Assembly: GCA_963753485.1 (NCBI GenBank)
Contig: CAVWCL010000007.1
Coordinates: 1-64,000, forward strand
Direction of reading: 5' to 3'
Source of the DNA: CAWDLX01 sp963753485
GTDB lineage: Bacteria > Actinomycetota > Actinomycetes > Mycobacteriales > Micromonosporaceae
DNA: 64,000 nucleotides
Shown: positions 45,001 through 54,801 of the stretch, piece by piece
Numbering within the stretch: position 1 is the stretch's first letter
Layout of the letters: every line of letters begins with the position of its first letter
Notes under the pieces: model-generated
What the model was told of the DNA's origin: nothing
Databases searched by the model: none
What the model saw: the letters and a program-made list of their open reading frames with translations, nothing else
Program-made: the position numbers and the translations under genes

Positions 45001-45783
45001 TCAGCCGAAGAGCAGAACGCCCGCGGCGACGGCCACGTTGAGGGAGTCGGCCTGGCCGCGCATCGGAATCGACACCGCCTCGTGCGGCACCGACCGCCAC
45101 TGCGCCGAGACACCGCGGCCTTCGGCACCCACGACGATCGCGGTTGGGCGTACGCCGTGGGGACGATCACGGAAGTCGCGGGAAGCGCCAGGCAGAGCCA
45201 GATGCACCGTGAACCCTTCCCGGGTCAGCCAGGCTGCCGCGGCCGGTGGATCACCAAAGTCGATTACCGGTGTGGTCAGCAGAGTGCCACGGCTGGCCGT
45301 GAACACGTCCGGATGCTCGATGCGGGCCTGACGATTGGTCAGCAGCAATGCTTGCGCGCCGCTGGCGTCGACGACACGGATCAGCGCGCCGAGATTGGCG
45401 GCGTACTCGATCCCGTCTGCGACCAGCACCAGCGTTCCACTGTGGATCGTCCCTCCGCCGATGACGCCGTCGTCGGCTTGCCAGGCCGGCAGCCGTACCA
45501 GAGAGGCAAGGCCAGAAGGACGTGTACGGCGGCTGACGCGGGCGAACGTCCTGGCCGATACCATGTACGCCGAGAGCGCGCGCCGGGCCATGGCCTGCGC
45601 AAGCGGACGGGCGGGCGGTTGGAGCAGTTCGGGGCAGGACAGGAAGCTGTCGATGTCGGCCCCGATGTCGAGCAGATGACGATGGGCCCACGTTCCCTCG
45701 GCGAGAACGATTCCGGACGGGGTGCGCGGGGCCAGGAACGCGCTGATGCGCGGATCGCGAGCGCTGACGTGCGCGGCGGCCAT
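45001..45783 (-). CDS. SpoU/TrmH-family RNA 2'-O-methyltransferase
   Basis: The 260-residue product has the trefoil-knot SPOUT signatures ADGIEYAANLGALIRVVDAS (motif 1), AIVVGAEGRGVS (motif 2) and VSIPMRGQADSLNVAVAAGV (motif 3). The extra N-terminal ~100 residues resemble the substrate-binding part of 23S rRNA methyltransferases such as TsnR and AviRb. It might therefore give ribosome-targeting antibiotic resistance, or it may be a housekeeping tRNA/rRNA enzyme. ATG 45783 is used; start choice is moderately sure. Confidence 0.87.
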   Translation of the reverse strand: MAAAHVSARDPRISAFLAPRTPSGIVLAEGTWAHRHLLDIGADIDSFLSCPELLQPPARPLAQAMARRALSAYMVSARTFARVSRRTRPSGLASLVRLPAWQADDGVIGGGTIHSGTLVLVADGIEYAANLGALIRVVDASGAQALLLTNRQARIEHPDVFTASRGTLLTTPVIDFGDPPAAAAWLTREGFTVHLALPGASRDFRDRPHGVRPTAIVVGAEGRGVSAQWRSVPHEAVSIPMRGQADSLNVAVAAGVLLFG

Positions 45784-45859
45784 GATGGTCTCCGTTTGGC
45801 GGGTACGGCAAAGGCAGGCGCGTCGTCCGTAGACGGACCTACCGCAGGGCATGTGTGCG

Positions 45860-46187
45860 CCGCAGTGGCGCTCCCGGTGTTTGCGCGGTCTACCGGGTGC
45901 CCTGGCCGTACCTGGCCAGCATCATGGCGGTCAGGATAAGGCGGCGGGCCGAAGATCACACGCGATTTTCGCGGCCGTCGCCGCGCACCGGAGTCACGTC
46001 GGTGCGCGCAGGCGCCCGCTTTCCAAGATTGTTGAGGGCCGTCGGTCGACCCGCGAGTAGCCGCGAGCGCGGCTCATGGCCGACAGCAGTACTCCGGCTA
46101 CGTACCTGTTGAGGCGTCGGGTGGAAGCTCAATGACAGCGACCGACGACCAGCTCATGTTGTCCAGGGGCTCGCTCTGCACTGCGGC
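45860..46187. other. Intergenic, no gene recognised
   Basis: The gap lies between the start side of the RNA methyltransferase gene and the stop of the ATPase gene. Short open frames exist but none has a recognisable motif or a good ribosome binding site. Confidence 0.4.
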
Positions 46188-47585
46188 TCAGCCGAGCACG
46201 TCGGCGGCGGTGACGACCAACACGTCGTCGGGCAGGTTGCCCGTCACCTCCTGCCGGGCCGCGAGAACGTAGACCGGCTCCGGGCCGTCTGGCGGTACGA
46301 GATTGGAGGCGTGGGCTTTGCGGACCAGAGCGCGCAGCAGCCGCGTACCGTCCTCCCGCTTGGCCCATTTCACCTCGGCGGCGACGCTGAGCCGGCCGCC
46401 AGGCTCGCTGAGCATGGCAACGTCGATCTCGGCCGGGTCGGTGCCGTACTGATGCCAGAAGCGGCCGACCTCGATCACCGGTGCCACCCGCGGATCATCC
46501 ACGAAGGCCTGCACCAGGTGCGCGCGAACAGCGTCCTCCCAGCGGTCGCCCATGAACCCGTCGAGCTGGCTCTCCATAGCGGCTGCGACCGACCTTCCCA
46601 GTCCTTGAATGATCGCTGCGCGGCGTGGTTCTACAATGGATAGCCAGAAGGCCAGGAAGTTGTCGGCGACCCGGTAGTACGCCCGCCGCGGATCGGCGTT
46701 GCGGCCGACCGGGAGGACCCGCTGCACCAGGTCCAGGTCAGCCAGTGCAGCCAGGGCCCGGCTCGGGTCGGTGCCCAACGCGTCTTTGATCTCGCCAAAC
46801 CTGGTCCGCCCGGCGGCGATCGCACGCAACACCTGCTCGGGCACGCGTTCGCGCCGACCACCGGCGAAATCCTCAGTGGCGAGAATCAACTGCCCCTCGT
46901 TGAGCCACAGCCCATGCTCGGTGGCGACCAGACGTGCGAGGTTGTCTCGAAATGACAATGACTGGTCCCACAGGTCCAGGTAGAACGGTGTGCCGCCGCA
47001 GACGCCCCAGACCTTGGCCCGCTCAGCCGGGTCAAGGTCGGACAGCATCAGCGCGGCCTCGCCGGGCAGGAACGGCCGGACCTGCATGCGCAGCGTGGCC
47101 CGGCCGTAGAGGGGTGCGCGCTCCTCCTGCAACGCTTCCATGGTCCGCACCGCGGATCCGCAAAGGACAAGGCGGACCGCCTGGTCCCCCATGCCCTCCC
47201 AGATCGCCCGCAGCGCGCTCTCGACATGCGGATCGGCCTGCACCAACTCGGGGAACTCGTCGATGATCACTATCAAGGGTGCCCGCGCGGCGGCCCGCCG
47301 GAAGATGTCGAATGCCTCGTCCCAGTCCCGGAACGGCCGGCTGGCCAAGTCACGATCGGGCAGAGCGAGCACCGGCGCGGCGGCCGCCGAGAGGGCTGCA
47401 AGTTCCTGGCCCAGCGCCCTGTTGCGGGCGACATGGTAGATCGCCCGCTTGCCGCCCGCCCAATGCGCCAGCAGGTGCGACTTGCCGACTCGTCGCCGCC
47501 CCCAGACCACGCCAAGTTGGGGACCCGGCCGCGCGTACCAGTCATCGAGAATTGACAGTTCGTTGACGCGATTCACGAAACGCAC
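46188..47585 (-). CDS. Archaeal-type ATPase (DUF234 family) with C-terminal nuclease-like domain
   Basis: The 465-residue protein starts VRFVNRVNELSILDDWYARP. Walker A VWGRRRVGKSHLLAHW is near residue 30 and Walker B LIVIIDEFPEL near 110. A winged-helix part (RTRFGEIKDALGTDPSRALA) follows, then a C-terminal DUF234 region with IDVAMLSEPGG and VAAEVKWAKR, matching the D-ExK pattern of PD-(D/E)xK nucleases. GTG 47585 is preferred over GTG 47654 because three regulatory-looking palindromes occupy the extra stretch. The function of these STAND-like ATPases is unclear; defence or mobile-element control is possible. Confidence 0.85.
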   Translation of the reverse strand: MRFVNRVNELSILDDWYARPGPQLGVVWGRRRVGKSHLLAHWAGGKRAIYHVARNRALGQELAALSAAAAPVLALPDRDLASRPFRDWDEAFDIFRRAAARAPLIVIIDEFPELVQADPHVESALRAIWEGMGDQAVRLVLCGSAVRTMEALQEERAPLYGRATLRMQVRPFLPGEAALMLSDLDPAERAKVWGVCGGTPFYLDLWDQSLSFRDNLARLVATEHGLWLNEGQLILATEDFAGGRRERVPEQVLRAIAAGRTRFGEIKDALGTDPSRALAALADLDLVQRVLPVGRNADPRRAYYRVADNFLAFWLSIVEPRRAAIIQGLGRSVAAAMESQLDGFMGDRWEDAVRAHLVQAFVDDPRVAPVIEVGRFWHQYGTDPAEIDVAMLSEPGGRLSVAAEVKWAKREDGTRLLRALVRKAHASNLVPPDGPEPVYVLAARQEVTGNLPDDVLVVTAADVLG

Positions 47586-47615
47586 GCAAAGCCCACCCGA
47601 GGTATCGGCGGCCCG

Positions 47616-47656
47616 CGACCATCGCAGGCTACGACTATCGTAACCTGCGACCATCG
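47616..47656. promoter_or_regulatory. Three palindromes at 16-bp period upstream of the DUF234 ATPase gene
   Basis: CGACCATCG at 47616-47624, CGACTATCG at 47632-47640 and CGACCATCG at 47648-47656 are each small inverted repeats (CGA-NNA-TCG), spaced exactly 16 bp start to start. The outer two extend to GCGACCATCGCAGG. They lie 31-71 bp upstream of GTG 47585. Regular spacing suggests cooperative binding by a repressor, perhaps the ATPase itself. Confidence 0.6.
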
Positions 47657-47662
47657 CAGGTC

Positions 47663-47917
47663 TCGGCTACGGCTCGGATTCCCGGCGTGACGGTCCAGCA
47701 GGACATGGTCGACGCCGCCGGCCGGCACGGCATCGCGGTTGGGCGGACCTACAACGGGCAGCGCCAGGAGCTCATCTTTGACCGACAGACGTTCGCCTAC
47801 CTCGGCACCCGCGAGTTAACCACCGAACCCATCTACGGCCTGCCGGCGGGGACGGTCATCGGGTTCACGGCCGTGCTCAAGGTGGCTGTGGTCGACCGTC
47901 CCGGACAGCAACCCTGA
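47663..47917 (+). pseudogene. CU044_5270-family protein, C-terminal fragment
   Basis: The reading ARIPGVTVQQDMVDAAGRHG, then VGRTYNGQRQELIFDRQTFA and YGLPAGTVIGFTAVLKVAVV, matches the C-terminal domain of the CU044_5270 family (anti-sigma-linked secreted proteins of actinomycetes). The signal-anchor and N-terminal two thirds are absent, so it is a remnant. A GTG at 47687 could start a 76-residue product. Confidence 0.7.
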
Positions 47918-47940
47918 TCGGGGACGGCGTGGCGCGAGGC

Positions 47941-50900
47941 TCAGGTGTGCAGGCGAACCTGCAGGGAACCCGTGGCCCGGTCGCCCGGGTCGACGAGAAC
48001 CGTGTAGGTGCCCGTCACCGGCAGGGTCGCGAGCGGTGCGCTGCCGTGACCGCCAATGACGCAGACGCCATTGATGGGCGCGTTCCGCGAGTCCCGGATC
48101 GCGACCAGACCGCACTGGTCCGGCAGGGTGGAGGAGGTGACGTCGATGGCCACCTGCTGCCCGGCCGTACCGGTGAAGGTGAATGCGGCGACCGCGCCCG
48201 GCTGCTGGATGCTCGCCACCACCGCGGCTGCGTTGACGACCAGGGTTCCATGCTGATCGTGGTCGCTGATCATCCGCAGGGTGATGGTCCCGATCCCACG
48301 GGCGCCGGGATCGATGACGAGCGAGTAGTGTCCGGACACGGGCAGATCGGTAGCGTCGACGTAGCCTCGCCCTCCGATGACGCAGCCACTACTGAGGAAT
48401 GCGTCGTCGGGCGCTCGCACCGCCACCAGGCCGCACTGATCGGGTGTCGTGGCCCCGGTCACGTCGACGAAAATCTTCTGTCCGGCGGTGGCATCGAACC
48501 CGAGCCGGGTGATCTGACCGGGGCTCTCCTCGATGGCGACCTGGGACGGACCGTCGATGCTGATGCTGCCCTGGTGGTCCTGGCTGAGGATGAGGGTGAG
48601 GCTGGCCTGCCCGGTGGCCGGGCCGGCCGGATCGACGGTGACGGTGTACGTGCCGGTCGCCGGCAGCAGGATGCCATCGACGTAACCCTTGCCGCCGATG
48701 ATGCAGCCACTGGTGAGGAAGGTCTTGTCCGGGTTGGAGACCGTGACCACACCGCACTGGTCGGGGAGGTTCGACGACGGCACGTCGATGAACAGTCGCT
48801 GGCCGGTGACGCCATCGAACGTGTGCGAGTCGGTCCTGCCGGCGGCGGCGATCCCAGCCGTCCAGTTGGTGCCGCCGATCGCGGCGGCACCGGCGAAGAT
48901 CTGGCTCGCCACGGCCGCCTCGGCGAAGTCTGGCTGCCCGGTGAGCGCGACATCGAGCACGCACGCGGCGAAGACGTCGGGATCGCTCACCCCGAACGTG
49001 CGGCAGATGGCCTCGGCCGCCGACCGGTTCGGCAGGGTTGGCACCGTCGGGTCGGGGAAGCTGCGATCGGTATAGGTGGCCGTCGACGTGCCGGGGTCGT
49101 ATGTGAACAGCGAACTCTGCTGGACCACCCGCCAACTGTCGGCGAAGGCCGGATAGAGCGCGGCATAGGTGACATCGGCGATGGGCTTGCCGCCGCGGGG
49201 GCGGATGTCGTTGTCCCGGGTGCCGTCGAGGTCGCCGAGCAGACCATCGAGCTTGCCATCCCGCGCCGGCGCCGGTTCGGCGGTCACGTGCAGACCCCAT
49301 CGGCCGATCGGCGTCACAGTGACCCGTGAGGTGTCGGGCCAGATGACCGCGACACCTCCGCGGGCCGGCAGCTCGACCAGGCCACCGCCCGGCAACGACA
49401 CCGGCTGCATCGGTCGTGATGCACCGTTGACGAGCAGCCGCACGGTGCCGTCAACGGCGAGGCCTACCTCCACCCGGTCGGTGCCCACCGCCATCGCGGT
49501 GGCTGTGTTCACCGCAACCGTGCGCGAGCCAGGAAACGGCTGCTGGCGTACCTGCACCTCGAACCCGCTCTGTGACTGGCGGGTGAGCACGAACTCACCG
49601 GCCGCCTGGAAGTCGTAGCGGCGCCCGTCCAGCGTGCGCAGGTGCGGGTCGCCGTTGGTGTCGCCGCAGCCGTCCCGGCCGGTGGCCACCAGGCTCGCCC
49701 GTACCGGCCGTTGGGTGGCCGGCGCACCACGCACATCCGCCACCTCGCCCGCCACGATCGGCGCTGGATGGGCTGAGCCACCGTTAGGGTGGCAGGTGTT
49801 CGGATCCGGTGGCGGCAGGCACGGCCCGGTCGGCATCGGTAGTTGGCCGTAGTGGCTGCGCTCATCGCGGTGCAGCCGAGCACGCAACAGGTTCTGCGCC
49901 CGGGTCGCGTTCACCTCCGCTGCCGGGATGTGGGTGTTGCCGTTGGCGGCGGTGATGCAGTCGTTGTGATCGTAGGTGCCCTTGGCGTGTTCGTAGGCGT
50001 GGTAGAGCTCGTGATAGAGCGAGTCGCACGGGTCCGCGGTGCCGCCGGTGCCGGCGTACTGGTGGAAGTCGTCAATGTTCCAAGTGATCAACATATGGGT
50101 CTTGGAGAGGCCGTACTCGCCATTGCCGTAGTCGGGTGCGTTCGGCAGGGCCGGCGTGATCTCGACCTTGATGGCGGGATCCTCCAATGTGGGCAGGATG
50201 CCGGCCGGATCGTGTCCCGGTTCGTGCAACAGCTGGCTGCAGCCGGCCCAGGCCGCGGCCAGGCTGGGGTTGGGCACGATGGTCGCGTACGCCGGGCGAG
50301 CCTGCCCAGCCACCACAGCGAGACCCGCGACGAGGAGCAGCACTGTGGCCGAGCCGGCTTTCGCGGCCCGCCGGCGGGCCCGCCACACCACGGCCCGCCA
50401 CACCACGAAGAGCAGTGCCAGCAGGATCAACACCACCCCCGCCGCGACCCAGATCAGCAACGAGGACGACGTCGCGGGCGGGGTCCGCGAAGCACTGGCG
50501 GCAGCGACAGCGACGCACAGCGGAGCACCGCTGACCGCCAGCGCCGGTGCGGTGTAGGTGGCGTGCACCGTCAGTGGCTTGCCCGTATCGATCGGGTAGA
50601 AGGTGGCGAACGTTCCCGCGGTCGGGGACCACGCCACCGTTTGCAGCGCGTGGCCGCTGTCCCAGTCGAGCACCGGCAGCGAGACGCGAAGCGAACCGCC
50701 CGGCGGCAACGTACGCAGCTGGGCCTCCATGATCGTGTCAAGGCCGTCCTCGATGGACCCCTCGGCGCCGACCGGGGAGACCGCCGCCGCGTTCTGCTCG
50801 ACTGAGGTGAACGCGATCGGCCCGAGCGCACCCGCCACCACCTGGCAGGGCGCGCTGCCCCGGTTGGTCAGTAGCAGCACCGGATGGGTCACGTCCTGCG

Positions 50901-51033
50901 TCTGCGCCGTCACCTGCAGCCCGCCTGGGTCGGCCATCGCGGCCTGGCCGGTACCGGCCAGCACGGACACACTCGCGGCGGCGACCAGTACCACGGCGGC
51001 CAGACCAAGCCGCCGTCGATCGAGCAGACCCAT
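47941..51033 (-). CDS. Large cell-surface protein with HExxH metalloprotease-like and vWD-like segments (paralogue A)
   Basis: The 1030-residue protein starts MGLLDRRRLGLAAVVLVAAA (signal peptide). An extracellular domain of about 150 residues follows, then a membrane span near 195-220 (LLIWVAAGVVLILLALLFVV) and a second hydrophobic segment ending ARPAYA, which looks like an internal signal-peptide site. Next come DSLYHELYHAYEHAKG with HExxH near residue 340, a vWD-type block DTNGDPHLRTLDGRRYDF near 455, and at least three C-terminal repeats of the form LPDQCGxxxV...SGCxIGGxGYVD. The HExxH plus AExNATRAQN context resembles peptidase family M91. It is divergent from its paralogue across 207 bp. 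Confidence 0.82.
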   Translation of the reverse strand: MGLLDRRRLGLAAVVLVAAASVSVLAGTGQAAMADPGGLQVTAQTQDVTHPVLLLTNRGSAPCQVVAGALGPIAFTSVEQNAAAVSPVGAEGSIEDGLDTIMEAQLRTLPPGGSLRVSLPVLDWDSGHALQTVAWSPTAGTFATFYPIDTGKPLTVHATYTAPALAVSGAPLCVAVAAASASRTPPATSSSLLIWVAAGVVLILLALLFVVWRAVVWRARRRAAKAGSATVLLLVAGLAVVAGQARPAYATIVPNPSLAAAWAGCSQLLHEPGHDPAGILPTLEDPAIKVEITPALPNAPDYGNGEYGLSKTHMLITWNIDDFHQYAGTGGTADPCDSLYHELYHAYEHAKGTYDHNDCITAANGNTHIPAAEVNATRAQNLLRARLHRDERSHYGQLPMPTGPCLPPPDPNTCHPNGGSAHPAPIVAGEVADVRGAPATQRPVRASLVATGRDGCGDTNGDPHLRTLDGRRYDFQAAGEFVLTRQSQSGFEVQVRQQPFPGSRTVAVNTATAMAVGTDRVEVGLAVDGTVRLLVNGASRPMQPVSLPGGGLVELPARGGVAVIWPDTSRVTVTPIGRWGLHVTAEPAPARDGKLDGLLGDLDGTRDNDIRPRGGKPIADVTYAALYPAFADSWRVVQQSSLFTYDPGTSTATYTDRSFPDPTVPTLPNRSAAEAICRTFGVSDPDVFAACVLDVALTGQPDFAEAAVASQIFAGAAAIGGTNWTAGIAAAGRTDSHTFDGVTGQRLFIDVPSSNLPDQCGVVTVSNPDKTFLTSGCIIGGKGYVDGILLPATGTYTVTVDPAGPATGQASLTLILSQDHQGSISIDGPSQVAIEESPGQITRLGFDATAGQKIFVDVTGATTPDQCGLVAVRAPDDAFLSSGCVIGGRGYVDATDLPVSGHYSLVIDPGARGIGTITLRMISDHDQHGTLVVNAAAVVASIQQPGAVAAFTFTGTAGQQVAIDVTSSTLPDQCGLVAIRDSRNAPINGVCVIGGHGSAPLATLPVTGTYTVLVDPGDRATGSLQVRLHT

Positions 51034-51240
51034 GGCGCGAACGTTAGGGCTTCGCACGAGGTTCAATGTCCGGCGAGACGGGTTACGGACAATCGCGGGG
51101 GTGGGAGCTGGGCGTTGCGTCGGCGCGAGCTGGGTCCGGCCTGAGGACTTGCACGGATCGATACGGTGGACCGTACTGACGGCAGACACCGGCTCGGTCC
51201 GGCTTGTCGCGGTACGCATTCTCCGGAAAGGGTGGGCAAG

Positions 51241-54200
51241 ATGGCGAATCTCCGTCTTGTGGTGTCCTGCACCATTGCGATAGCCGCCGCGGCCGGCCCG
51301 TCCGTGGCGACGGTGCACCTCGGCGCCCCGGCTGCCTTCGCACCGTCGCCCAGCGCGACGGCCCAGGCCAGCGCCGGCGCCGATGTCCCGGGTCTGCAGG
51401 TCGCGGTGCGCAGCGACGACGTCCGTACGCCCAGCGTGGTGCTGACCAACGGGGCCAGCGCCGCCTGCCGGGTCGCGACCACCTCACTGGGGACAGTGAC
51501 GATCGGCCCGGTCGACCAGGACGGCACGGCCATCGAACCGATCTTCTTCGATGCCGCCTTCGCGGACTCCATCGAGCTCGCCATCATCGGCCGGCTCCAG
51601 GTCCTCCAGCCGGGCACCTCGGTCGAACTGCCGCTGCACGTGCTTCCGGTCGGCCCGACCGGAAGCGCCATCGAGACGGTGCAGCTGTCGGCCGCCGGGC
51701 CGATCGGCGCGCTCTACCCGGTGCACACCGATCGGCCGCTTCGACTGACCGCTACCTACGCCGTACCGGTCACCAGCCCTGGCGTCGGGCTGTGCGTCGC
51801 CGGTGGCGCGGCGGGGCCGCCGGCATCGAGTCGACCCGGGTGGCTGTGGTGGGTCGTCATCGGTGCCGGTGTGCTGATCGGGCTGGGCATCCTCGTCCTG
51901 GTCGTTCGTTTGATCCGGCGCAGATCGCAGCGCCGCCAGGTGGGCCCGGGAGCGGCCACGGTGCTCGTGCTGGCGGCTATCGTGCTGACGCTCCTGGGCC
52001 GGGCAGCGCCGGCGCGCGCCGACATCGATGTGTCGCCGCCGCTGTCTGGCGCCTGGGCAAGCTGCAGCACGATCTTTCATGGCCCGGGTGGCGACCCGGC
52101 CGAGATCCTGCCGACCCTTGAGGCCGGGGGCACCACGGTGCAGATCATCCCCGCTGGCGGCGATATCACCCATGAAGGGGCGACCTCACCATCCCAGATC
52201 TTTATCTTCTGGGACATCGACGATCATCACAAGTATTTTGGGAGCGGCGGAGAAGCGGACCCGTGTACGTCGCTGTACCACGAGATGTACCACGCCTGGG
52301 AGGACGCCACTGGCGGCCAGGACCATTCCCCGTGCGTCGGCCCCAACGGACCCAGCGGCCTCCCGGTCAACGAGGTCACCGCCACCAGGGCCCAGAACAA
52401 ACTGCGCAAGCTTCTCGGCCTGGGCGAGCGGGATCATTACGGGCGCACGCCGCTGCCGGACTACTGCCTCCCGCCGTCCCAGCAACCCCACGCCAAGGAG
52501 GCGTGCTCGGCCGGCGGTACCTGCGGCGACTCCAACGGTGACCCGCACCTGTTCACCTTTGACCGGCTCCGCTATGACTTCCAGGCGGTTGGCGAGTTCG
52601 TGGCCACGCGCGACCCGGCCGGCGGCTTCGAGATCCAGGTGCGCCAGTCGCCGTGGTCGACCTCGCGGCTGGTGGCCGTGAACACCGCGGTAGCCATGGA
52701 TGTCGCCGGCAACCGGGTGCAGGTGCAGGCCGCCCGCGGCGCACCCGTGCTGCTGGTCGACGGCCATGGCGTGCCGCTCGAATCCCGGTCCCTCAGCAAG
52801 GGTGGTTCGATCGATGTCACGCCGGAGGCGTATGGAGCCGCGGTCACTGTCGAGTGGCCGGACGGCTCGGCGGCCATGACGCGCCCGATCGGTCCGTGGG
52901 GGCTGCATCTGAGCGTGGCGCCGAGCGCGAAGCACGCCGGCGTACTGCAGGGCCTGCTCGGCAACGACGATCGTGACCCGACCAACGACGTGGTGCTGGC
53001 GGGGGGCGCCGCCGTGGCCAAACCCACGTTCGCCGACCTCTACCCCGCCTACGCCAACCGCTGGCGGGTCACGAGCGCATCATCGCTGTTCGCCTACGCG
53101 CCGGGCACGAGCACGGCCACCTTCACCGACACCACATTCCCCGACCGCCCGACGGCGCTCGACCAGGTGCCGGGGCGTGCCAGCATCGAGGCGCTGTGCC
53201 GCCGCCTCGGCGTCACCGACGCGGTACTGCTGGCAGCCTGCGTGCTGGATGTGGGCCTGACCGGACAGCCGGACTTCGGGATAGCCTTGGCGAACACCCA
53301 GGCCGGAACGTTCGGCGCGCTCAACGGCACCGAAACAGAACTGCGGGTCGCACATCCTGGCGACAAGCCCCACCTGACCTTCTCCGGTACCGCCGGCCAG
53401 GTTGTCTTTGTGGACGTACCCGCCACCACGTTGCCCAGCGAGTGCAGCCCGCTCAAGCTGCGCGATCCGACCGGCCATGTGGTCAACAGCGGATGTGTGA
53501 TCAACGGCGACGGGTACATCGATCGCACCGTGCTCGCCACCACGGGTCAGTACACCGTGTCGGCCGAACCGGCCAAGGCCACCGGCGCGGTCTGGGTCAG
53601 CGTGGTTACCGCCGCCGACCAGGTCAAGCCGATCGCTCCCGGCGCTGCGGTCGACATCATGCTGGATCGTCCCGGGTCACAAGGCATCCTGACCTTCGAC
53701 GGTACGGCGGGGCAGAGCGTCCTGGCGAGCGTGGCGTCGTCGCTGCCCAGCGAGTGCAGCCCACTGTCCATTAGGGATCCGAGCGGGAAGAACCTGAGCT
53801 CGGGGTGTGTGATCAACGGGTCCGGCTACGTCGACCGCACCACCCTGCCGGTGACCGGCCACTACTCGATCGTCGTGGATCCCAATGACCGGACCTTCGG
53901 CGATGCCCGTGTCCGCCTGTACGTCGCCGCCGACCAGACCGGTTCGGTGACGGTCAACGGGGCCGAGGTCGAGGCCCGTCTCACCACGCCGGGCTCGCAA
54001 GCTCGTTTCACCTTCGTGGGTACGGCCGGTCAGCGGGTTTCGATCGAGGCCACCTCGTCGAGTCTGCCGAGCCAGTGCTCACCGCTGCTGCTACTCAATC
54101 CAGCCGGGACGCAGCTGGCCAGCGGCTGCGTGATCAACGGAACGGGCTCGATCGCCGCGCTGAACCTGCCCGCCGCCGGAACCTACATCGTTGTCGTCGA

Positions 54201-54252
54201 CCCGGTCACTGACTCGTCGGGAGTCACGAAGCTAAGGGTTCGGTCGCCGTAG
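51241..54252 (+). CDS. Large cell-surface protein with HExxH metalloprotease-like and vWD-like segments (paralogue B)
   Basis: This 1003-residue protein is colinear with paralogue A: signal peptide (MANLRLVVSCTIAIAAAAGP), extracellular domain, span WLWWVVIGAGVLIGLGILVL, and a second hydrophobic segment ending ARADID. HExxH follows in SLYHEMYHAWEDATG near residue 345, with EVTATRAQNKLRKLLGLGER downstream, then the vWD block DSNGDPHLFTFDRLRYDF near 427 and C-terminal repeats LPSECSPLxLRDPxG...SGCVINGxGYxDR. The divergent arrangement points to an inverted duplication. Targets and partners are unknown. Confidence 0.82.
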   Translation: MANLRLVVSCTIAIAAAAGPSVATVHLGAPAAFAPSPSATAQASAGADVPGLQVAVRSDDVRTPSVVLTNGASAACRVATTSLGTVTIGPVDQDGTAIEPIFFDAAFADSIELAIIGRLQVLQPGTSVELPLHVLPVGPTGSAIETVQLSAAGPIGALYPVHTDRPLRLTATYAVPVTSPGVGLCVAGGAAGPPASSRPGWLWWVVIGAGVLIGLGILVLVVRLIRRRSQRRQVGPGAATVLVLAAIVLTLLGRAAPARADIDVSPPLSGAWASCSTIFHGPGGDPAEILPTLEAGGTTVQIIPAGGDITHEGATSPSQIFIFWDIDDHHKYFGSGGEADPCTSLYHEMYHAWEDATGGQDHSPCVGPNGPSGLPVNEVTATRAQNKLRKLLGLGERDHYGRTPLPDYCLPPSQQPHAKEACSAGGTCGDSNGDPHLFTFDRLRYDFQAVGEFVATRDPAGGFEIQVRQSPWSTSRLVAVNTAVAMDVAGNRVQVQAARGAPVLLVDGHGVPLESRSLSKGGSIDVTPEAYGAAVTVEWPDGSAAMTRPIGPWGLHLSVAPSAKHAGVLQGLLGNDDRDPTNDVVLAGGAAVAKPTFADLYPAYANRWRVTSASSLFAYAPGTSTATFTDTTFPDRPTALDQVPGRASIEALCRRLGVTDAVLLAACVLDVGLTGQPDFGIALANTQAGTFGALNGTETELRVAHPGDKPHLTFSGTAGQVVFVDVPATTLPSECSPLKLRDPTGHVVNSGCVINGDGYIDRTVLATTGQYTVSAEPAKATGAVWVSVVTAADQVKPIAPGAAVDIMLDRPGSQGILTFDGTAGQSVLASVASSLPSECSPLSIRDPSGKNLSSGCVINGSGYVDRTTLPVTGHYSIVVDPNDRTFGDARVRLYVAADQTGSVTVNGAEVEARLTTPGSQARFTFVGTAGQRVSIEATSSSLPSQCSPLLLLNPAGTQLASGCVINGTGSIAALNLPAAGTYIVVVDPVTDSSGVTKLRVRSP

Positions 54253-54299
54253 CGCCGGGCCGCTAGAACGTCGGCTTCGGGCGGTCCAGCGGTACAAGG

Positions 54300-54775
54300 G
54301 AAACGCCTCATCCAGCCGGCCGCGGCCGACTACGACTGGCGCACGTGTGAGGCGAAACTCAACGCGCTGCCGCAGTTCAAGACCGCGGTCGACGGCGTCG
54401 ACGTCCACTTCATCCAGGTCAAGTCACCGCATGCGGAGCGGCAGTGGCTACTTCCTGGAACAGGCCACGCGACCGCAGACGATCGGCTACGCGCTGCTGG
54501 ACTCACCGGTTGCCCTGGCGGCCTGGCTGCTCGACCACGACACCGACAGCTACCAGAAGATCGCCCGCGCCTTTGTCAGCCGGCGGGCCATCTAACACAG
54601 GAACGGATCCTCGACAACATCACGCTGTACTGGCTGACAGGCACCGGCGCCTCGGCGGCCCGGGAGTACTGGGAGAACGGACGAGCCGCGGCTCTGGCCG
54701 CCGGCCAGGCGCCTCCAGAAGTCTCGCTTCCGGTCGGCTTCACCACCGTCCCCGGCGAGATCTTCCGGCCCCGGG
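54300..54775 (+). pseudogene. Epoxide hydrolase remnant (N- and C-terminal ends only)
   Basis: The first part reads YDWRTCEAKLNALPQFKTAV and VDGVDVHFIQVKS, the EHN N-terminal domain of epoxide hydrolases. After a frame change, ATRPQTIGYALLDSPVALAA appears, a cap/C-terminal segment that normally lies 200 residues later. Another shift gives ILDNITLYWLTGTGASAARE and VSLPVGFTTVPGEIFRP. The catalytic core with the Asp nucleophile is deleted. Confidence 0.8.
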
Positions 54776-54801
54776 CACGGCTCGCCAGGCCTGCGGGGGG
54801 T

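Noticed and set aside
50072..50632. Small minus-strand frames inside the surface-protein gene
   Set aside because: They are out-of-frame readings of paralogue A, which is colinear with paralogue B along its whole length.
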